Assembly (NCBI GenBank): GCA_024362935.1
Contig: JANCRA010000175.1
Location: 1-64,000 of the forward strand
From: Setophaga petechia
Lineage: Eukaryota > Chordata > Aves > Passeriformes > Parulidae
Reading direction: 5' to 3'
DNA: 64,000 nucleotides
In this document: positions 53,201 to 62,200 of the stretch, in pieces
Numbering within the stretch: the first letter of the stretch is position 1
Layout of the letters: the number at the start of each line of letters is the position of its first letter
Position numbers and translations under genes: made by a program
Notes under the pieces: model-generated
The model's database searches: none
Told to the model about the DNA's origin: nothing
The model's input: only the letters and a program-made list of their open reading frames with translations

Positions 53201-56200
53201 ACTCCTTCATTTGTCTGCCAAATCCTACTCAGAGAGCAGACTGTGGCAGCTTTCCTGCCTTCCAGCACCACAGAGGGACAATGAGGCCAGCTCACCTGTT
53301 TTTCACCAGGACCCATCCAATCTCCTTCCTTTTTTCCCCCCCCAATTACCCTTTTCTCTATGTCTGCTGGGTTTAGCCCTGATTTTTCTTCTCTGACACA
53401 GCAGTCTGACTCAATTCCACCTTCCTTTCTTCCCTGTGGCAAAAATCTCCCAGCCTTCTTGCATTTCTATGTGCAGGGAACTCACACACACCCCTGCAGC
53501 TGTGAGTGCCAGGAAATGGGGCTGGAGGCACCTTGCAGACATGAGCAGGTGTGTGCAGAGGAGGAGCAGAAGGCCAGAGGCATCTTTCAAAGCACCCCTG
53601 TACCTGAATTACTCCATTTCCAGATTTCAGGTCAACTTCCTTCTGTACTGTTTCATAAAAGTGACCTGGGGATGGTGTCTGAGCTCACCTGAGAGAATGA
53701 GGCTGTCTGTCCCAAATCAGAGTAAGGATCCTCTCTGTTGTTAGGAGCAAGATGCTCCATCTAGACCTGGCCTAAATCCAGGCTTTTGTACTGAGTTCTG
53801 CCTTGCAGAATCCTCTGAAAATTATCAGGAAAAAACAACTTCACATGTTTCTTTACTGGCAGCCTTGGGTTTTAAACCATCCCAATTTTGTCTTGCTCTG
53901 TCTCAGCTAGGCATCCTGTTCTAAGTTGAAAATTTCATTAGAGTCTTGAGCACTTCTCCATCTCACAGCTCCAAAGCTGCAGATTTTCCTCTCTCTGCTG
54001 AGTTCTCACCATGGCAGGGTGAAGATGTGTGTGCCAGCAAGCTGGGAGGACAGAACTGCAACAGCATATTTGTTCATTTGTTGGATAAACATTTCAGGAA
54101 AGCCTACAATGAGTCATCACATCAAAAGCTGTCCTGTGCATCCTCTTTGGGACCACTTTTATAGAATGAATGTAAAAGTCACAGCCAGTAAGTACAAATT
54201 ATTTTGCAAAGGGAGGTCTGCAGGCTTTTAGGAGCATCCTGCACATACATCCTCTGTCTTCATGTGCATCTTATGCATAAGCTCTCTGAATCTGGCCCAT
54301 ACTTCTTTCTCAGAAAGGAAAAAGAAATTGTTGTATGTGTGTATAAGCTTATTTTCTGTAAATACTCAGCCACAAGAACAATCAAAACATGGATCTTCCA
54401 TGTTGATCTGTGTTATGCAGGGAGTAGCTCTGTTTAAAATAGTGAACCAATTTGGTTGTGCTGTTTTGCTTGCTGTATGTGAAGTCCTAAGCCTTTCATT
54501 TTAGGGAAATAAAAGCTGGTTTAATGTTCTCTGTATCTGAGAGGATTAAAGGACATCTCAAACATGAAGAGGTAGCCTTTGTGGATTCCCTAAATATGTA
54601 CTACTGAAAATGGAGTAGGTGAATGAATATGATTTAGATCCTCAGGAGCTGATTCCAGTGCAAGCCTTAGCACAGACAAGGCTCTGCACCAGCATTTCAA
54701 AACAAATATCACAGTGAGAGTTTAGGTGCATTTGTATTTGCAGGACAGAAATGAAAAAGTTCGATCTGACTGTGTGCCAATAAAAATGCACTTTTTGGCT
54801 GCACTGAGACTGAGCTGGGCTTTGCTTTGGTAGACTAAAATTCCTGCCCATGTGACAATTTGGACTGTACCAGTGATGCTTTTATTTAAAAGATAATCAC
54901 CAATCCTTTATTTAAAGGATAATCACCAAGCCTCTTCCTGACTTGCTGTTGAAGTGGACCGAGGATGTTTTCATTTTAAATAGTCTTGTTTGCCTACAGC
55001 TGAGCTAAAAGGCAGAGTGTGATGCAGAGCCCTAAACACAGGTTATTTTAGCACAGGGAATCTGAGACATCTGCATGGCAGTGGCACACATGAGATGCTG
55101 CCTCTAGGGGACCCATGCCCTTCCAAGGCAGCAGCTGGGGGAGATGGATTTCCTAGGATATCTAAAATGCCATGAGCTCTTGACATTTCAGCAGGTGAAT
55201 CCCATCCTGTGCAATCTTGGACTTATTCTGATGGAAATAGGAGGGAATATGTTCATCCACTGCTACGTGTGCAGTGTTCCTCTGTTTGTGAAAGGTCCAG
55301 GGTAAGAGCACAGCAGCCTCTGTGTGCTCAGGTTTGCCTTCCACCAGGCACTGCAATAACAACTCGTATTTCCTTCAAATCCAAAAAGTAATTATTTGTT
55401 TCTACCAGTCTACAGTGAAAAAAGAAAGTAATTTCTGACTTCTCCAGAGAGTGGTGATGATAAACTTCTCATATTGCTTCCCTTTCATGTCTAGGCATTT
55501 CTGATAGAAGCACCACTCATTCTTTAAGGATTTTCAAATCCTCAGATGTTCAGAGGTTTTGTGTAACTGGAAAAAATATCACCTACTGATTTCTGAAAAA
55601 CAATAGGTGATATTGTTCTGCCTTGAATTATACAGGAAAAGAGAACCTAGAAAAATTATTGCTTCATAAAAAGTCCCTCATCACCAAAAGAGGCATGTGC
55701 TGCAGTAACAATACTGTAATGACTTATATATTATTATTATTATATGTCATATATATATCATATTATAGATTGTATTTATTATATAGATATCAGATTATGG
55801 CAATACTGTAAAGCCTTATATATTATTATTATTTTTATTATTATTATTATTATTAGTCATATATATATTTGTAGGAGTTGAAGTGTCTATAGGAATTATT
55901 GATTTTCACCCTTAAATATCAGTGCTTCAAATAATTTCTTGTTTTTTGTGATGTCACATATTCATTTGTCTCATATTCATTTGTGTGATGTGCCTTGAAA
56001 GTCAAGAGCTTCTCTGATTTCTGTCCTGTGAAAAGTGGCATTATTTTAGTTTAGGGAAGCTGCATTAAGATTCAGACATTTGTAAGGAATTTCAGGTTTG
56101 AGATGTTCTCAGGGGTGAAGCTGTGAGGGGCAGAGTTGATACAAAAGCAAAGAGCAGTTCCCCAGTCCTTCAGGCAGAGGGAAATCCCAGATGTTACAAC

Positions 56201-59200
56201 AGTACAGAGCTGGTGACTCCATCTACACTTACAAAAATAAATCAAAGAGTGTGCAAAACCTCTGGCCTGTGTAAGGGAAAAAACTCCCAATGATCAATGT
56301 GATTAACTAAAAAAACCTCTAAACTCCCCAGCTTTCCTGACCCAATAAATGTGTAATTAGAGAAGACTTCATGGTGATTATTATTAAAAAGAGTCTGGGT
56401 TTGGCTTTATTTCTGATTTTACATTGGCAGTAACTCCAGTTCCAAAGCTTTTGTAGGTTTCAGAAGAACTAAAAGCTGAGTTTTGCTTTAGACCAGCAAT
56501 TGCCAGTAAAGAAGGGAATAAAATGGGCTCATTTCACTCTTTTTAGCAGTATAGCCAATTTCAGAAATGTCTCCTCAGCTTAAAATAGTGAAAGTTTCTA
56601 GAATTGATGGTACATCTGAGACTAAAACAGTCTTTAAATGCACCTCCTGAAAGCTGAAAGATGTGCTTGCTTGTATAAATGAACTGGCAGGAGGAAAAAA
56701 AAATATTTAGTAATATATATTTAACTGGCCTTCAATAATGCAACTTCTTTGCACTTTGTTAACTTTTCTTGCAGAAATAAAAAGCAATACAGGCACTGCA
56801 CTGTGTATGACAATAAGAAATGACAGTTTTCTGTTTTTTCAACACATTTGGAATCTCATTATTATCAAATGGGACTCGAGTCTCATTGCCTAAAAGCAAT
56901 AACAATTTTTTTCATTCTCTGCTGCCCAAAGTGACCAAATGTAGATTAGTCTGGAGTTTCTTGTTCCTGCTAGAACTGAGATATAATAAAATTCATTTTT
57001 AGATGCACAGATTTTTTTTTTTTCCTCCTTCCTTCAGGCTGCTGAAGAATGCACAGAATGAAGTTCATTTCAGAGTGTGGTATAAGAAACTTCTGGCTGC
57101 TCTCCAGTTCTGTGCTGGACAGACCCTGAACAATGAGTTTTCTAAGGAAGAAAAACTCATCAGAATTCTGGAAGACATTGCCACAAAAGTGAAAGGGGCC
57201 AGTGATCCAAAAAAAAAGGTTTGTTAAAAAATACTTCCCTTTCCATACAAGTTTCTGTAGGGAATTTTACTTTTTCTGAAGTAAAACCTCATTCTTTTAA
57301 TATCCTTTACATAAATAAACCAAAGACTTAGCTAAACTTTATTAATATTTTTGAGCTCTGAAAAAAGGTATCACATAGATATTTAATGAGACAATTCTTA
57401 TCACTGTTACTCTTGAGGTGTGCAGATCTTTTAATCCATTTAAATTCCTTCACCAGTGGTTTCCCAAATGAACTTGGAGGTGGCCAGAAATGATGGCTCC
57501 AAGGCTGAATATCATTCACTGGGAGCAATGCTCACATCCAGCACCTCATCCCAACACATTTGACTCCTGTAGAGCTGCAGCATTTCTTGGAAGCTTTACT
57601 AAGAGTTGTTCTTGGCAGGCTGGACATATCCTCATTTCTTAGCAAAGACAACCAGAGTGGAACGTAGCTAATATCTCAAATATAGTGCTCAGCAATGAGC
57701 TCTGAGCACATATCTGCATAGATGCCTCCATGGCAAACTTGCAGTTATCTTCTCCAGTGGGGGAATTTTATATTGCATAGGTACATTTCCAGATCAGAAA
57801 TGTTAATTTTCCAGGATAGCTGCTGTTTTCCTGGTGTATAAAGCTGCTTCTTGTTGAAATCTCAGCAAGGCAGAGCAGAAAGCCAAATAAAAATATACTG
57901 CCACTGCTGGTTATCATGAACAATATCATGAGTCTTTCTGCCTTGTTAAGGATTCAAAGGTTTTCAAAGGATTTCTCAGAAAACTCTCAGTGCTGCTACT
58001 GAGAGCAGCAAAGAAAACATGGAAGTAAAAAGACAAAAATATTTGCAGAAGGAAAATCTGTGCAAAGAAGAAGAAATAGTAGTAATGCATTATACATTAC
58101 TAATGCATAATTCAGATTTTAGAGATTAATCTCAAGGCTGCAGTTACTATGATACTGAGAAGCTCCCAAACCTTGCAGTTAACAGAATTAGGCAAGGGAG
58201 ATCACAGTGTTGAGGCAACAAGCAACAAATTGAGAAGATCTTAGGAAAGGCAAAAAATCCCATGAGATACAGCAGAGCAAGACAGGCTGATTGAGCCCTA
58301 TTGAAGGGTGCTGAATCATAGAATCACAGAATGGTTTGGGCTGGAAGGAACCTTAAAAATCATCCAGTTCCAACGCCCTGCCATGGGCAGGGACACCTTC
58401 CACCAGACCAGGTGGCCCCATCCAGCCTGGTTTCACAGGGAGAGATTTTTTCTGACATCCAATCCAAACCTTCAGTTTGAAGCCATTCTCCCTTGTCCTG
58501 TCACCCCATGCTGCTGGAAACAGACTCTTTCCATCTGAACCTATGGAGCAGTATGAGCTGCTAGCACATCTAGGCAGAAAAGGCATCAATGTGGAGTAAA
58601 ACTAAAATTGCAGCTCTTATTTTTAACACCCCAGTGTGACCTCATTGGCTGTTGTAAGGTCAATGGTGTCGCAGACATCTTTCGTGAAAAATCCTCTCTT
58701 GGGATTTTTCTCTCTTCTGAGAGGCTGTAGCCTCAGAGACAAATGTAAACAATGGTTTTCTGCTGCTGTGAATGTAACAGGTGGATCTGTGATTGGTCTC
58801 TTGTAGATGTTTGGATTTACTGACCAGTCACAGCGGAGCTGGCTCTTGCTCTCAGTCTGAGCCAGCTGCCTTTGTTATCATTCTTTTCTTTTCTATTCTT
58901 AACATAGCTAGCTTTCTGAAGAAACTTCTTCTTTCCTTTTCTTTTTAGTATAGTTATAATGTAATATATATATATAAAATAATAAATCAAGCCTTCTGAT
59001 CATAGAGTCAACATTCTCATCTCTCTCTTCACCTGCAAACCCCTGTGACCACCGTCACAACATGGATGCTGCCAGCTCTGGAAATTACATCGCTTGTTTA
59101 AAGTAAAGAATGACAGTGAAAAACCCAACATTTAAAAAGAAATAAATTAAAATTGGTTTTTTTTGTCCTTTCATGCTGCCATAATGGCTCTTGTGCTGCA

Positions 59201-62200
59201 GGAGGTGTTGAAGGTGGAGCTCAGCAGGCTGCAGCAGTTCTTCCAGGAGGTGAAGCTCTGCCGGCTGCCCCTGAACCCCGCGCTGGTTGTGCAAGGCATA
59301 GAGGCAGATGTAAGTGGGATCCATTACACCTTCAATTTTTGTCTTTAGTCTAGAGGGGAGAAGGAGAGAATGCCTGCATTGAAATGATCAGGAAATTATC
59401 GTAGTGATATGGAGAATAAATCATCGGGTTGATTCACACCCAGCCTAATCTCCTTCAAACCTTTGCTGAGACAGAGGTGACAGGATGGATAGGGTGGCTG
59501 CTGCACGTGTGTCACACCAGCCAGAGATTTCACCTCTGAGCAGCCCATCCCCAGCTCAGCTGCCCTGCTGTGGTGTTGGCATTGGCAAGGACACCTGGGA
59601 GCTGGAACCTGCTTCCAACTGTGGGAATCCATAAAACCAGAGGGGTTTGGGAAAGCTGCAAAAGGCAGCTCAGAGACAGCAGGACTGTGATTGGAGCTAA
59701 GCAGTAGCCATGAGATTGGTCAGCAGAAAAATTATGTAAGAAGTAAAAAAGTAAGGACAAATGGAACAATGGTCTGTGTATTAATGCTTGTCTAAAATAA
59801 CTCCCTAAGCTACAGAAAAATGTATCTAGAGCAAGGAAGTTCTAAACTTAATAATGGAGCTCTATGCATTGTGCTTTAAGGCTTACAAGCAGGTATTGTA
59901 TTTTAAATAAGCAATTGTTTTAACCACAGGTACATGTGTTTATAGTGCTTGGATGGAACTACTGTCAATGTGCTTTTGCTTTGTGTGATTGGTCAGAAAA
60001 CTTATAAATTAAGTTGTAAATAAAGTAAGTTGTAACATTAAGTTCTTGGTCCTCTGCCCAAGATGTGAGCTCATGGCATCTTCCCATTGTCATAACCATG
60101 TAATGCGACTGGTGCTGGAAAATAAAACAGCTCAGGGCACATTCCCAGCACTCCCATCCCTTTTATGATTTGCACATAAACCCTGGCCAGTGATAATAGA
60201 ACAATGGTCTGTGTATTAACACTTGTCTAGAATAACTCCCAAGCTGCAGAAAAGTGTATCTAGCAAGGAAGTTCTAAGCCTAATAATGGAGCTCTGTGCT
60301 TTGTGTTTTAAGGCTCACAAGCAGGTATTGTATTTGAAATAAGCAGTTGTTTTAGACAAAGGTACCTGTGCTTATAGTGGTTGGATGGAACGACTGTCAA
60401 TGTGCTTTTGCTTTGTGTGATTGGTCAAAAAATGTATAAAGTGAGCTGTAACATTAAGTTCTTGGTCTGCTGCCTGGGATTTGAGCTGATGGCACCTTCC
60501 CATTGTCATAACCAAGTAATGAGCCTGATGGTGGAAAATAAAACAGCTCAGGGCACATTCCTCAGCAGCCCTGTCCCATTTGTGATTTGTGCACAGCCCC
60601 TGGCTGGCAGTACCCACCAGGTGGCCCTTGGTGTTTTCCCATCCAAGACTCTCCCGTGTCAGGTATGGGAGCAGCAAAAAGTCTGGAGCCAGCTGTCTGT
60701 TTGCTGAGCTGAGTGAGAATTGCTAAAATGTTAAATATTCACACTGCCTTATCTGTATCTATGACCCCTATTAAACATGATTAAGGATAAAGGAAACAGC
60801 AATGCTCTTCAGTGTTACTTGACTTGACTTTGCAGTACTAAGGTTCAGTTATTCATTGTTCAGAAATATTTTCATAAACAACAAAGAGCCAGGAGTTAGC
60901 TGATTCATCTCTGGAGAGGGAAAATGTATCCAGCATGAAGAAAAAGAGAAACCTGAGCAGCCATATATATTGCCAGTTATAACTGCCTAATTACAGCAAT
61001 TTGTGCTCTATTTTTGTTCTCTGGCTCATTATCCATAGTAGACCTGGTTCTAAGAGGTGCTGATCCCTTCAATTGCCTCTGACCTGTGTTTCTCCAAGTA
61101 ATTGCTATTCAGCCTTGATCTGGCTGAGAACTGAGGTCTTCCAGCACCCCACAGGCTTGGGCAAATTGTGTGTGATACAAGTCAGAAGGATTTGAAGCCT
61201 GCTGCTGCTCCCTGCTTTCAGGCTTTTGGAAATAATGACTAATGGAAAGCTATCTCACCATAAAGTTATGCTATTTATACTGCACCAGCTTGGCTGGACA
61301 GATACAAGAAAGTTTAAATCTAATATCTGAAGAGGTCTTTTTGTTTTTTGGGTTTTTCTCATTTTTCTTATATCATTACAGGGCATTATCTTTCTATAAA
61401 TACATGTCGTTTCTTGATTGGACTGTACGTCAGTATAATCATGCAAATGAGAACTTTTAAGTGCTTATAATTACCTAAATTTAATTCATTTTGGTGTCAT
61501 CTATTGATTTTACCAGTAGCAAGCCCTGCTCACAGCCCCATCAGAGTCACATCATCCCTCAGGAACCTTTCAAGCACTCACTGAGACATTTCAGCTGGCA
61601 AAATTCCGACTGAAATGGAATCATTTCAGTGGTGGGGGATCAGAATTTCATTCCTGATAATGGCTCTGGCCCATCCCAGAGGTCTGCTGTGGCTGAGACA
61701 ATATTTGCCTGCTGGTGCCATGCTTTGAGATGCTCAGATGAAAAGCTGCAGACAGCTGTGTCTGGTGGAGCTCAAATTGAGCCTCCCTTGCCCTGCACCC
61801 TGTAAAGACAGCAGCAGCTCTTGTGGGTGCTCATTATTTCCACAAACCAGGCCATTAATTTACCATTGTCTCTAGCTGGTTTTGAGGGTTTCCCCACCAC
61901 CTTTCTTTGGATGTTTTTAATGAGGGTAATAATCCCACCCCAAACTCTCACAGGATTTGCAGTGCTTGGCTCATTAATGCTTTTTGAAGCCCTTTGAGAT
62001 CTTCAGGTGGAAGGAGCTGTAGAGCATGAAAGTCAGAGTTGGTGCTTAATTAAGATAAATCCCACATAAAATAGAGCATGATTTTCAGAATTTGCTGTAT
62101 CCTCAGCCAGAGTGAGGTAATCAAAGAAACTGGCAGGTTCCTTTCTTCCATGTCTGATTGGGCAGGGCTGGGTTTTTTCAGAAAACAATGGGACAAAAAG

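Noticed and set aside
58308..58589. Two opposite open frames of 76-78 codons
   Set aside because: They are translations of the CR1 3' untranslated end, which does not encode protein.
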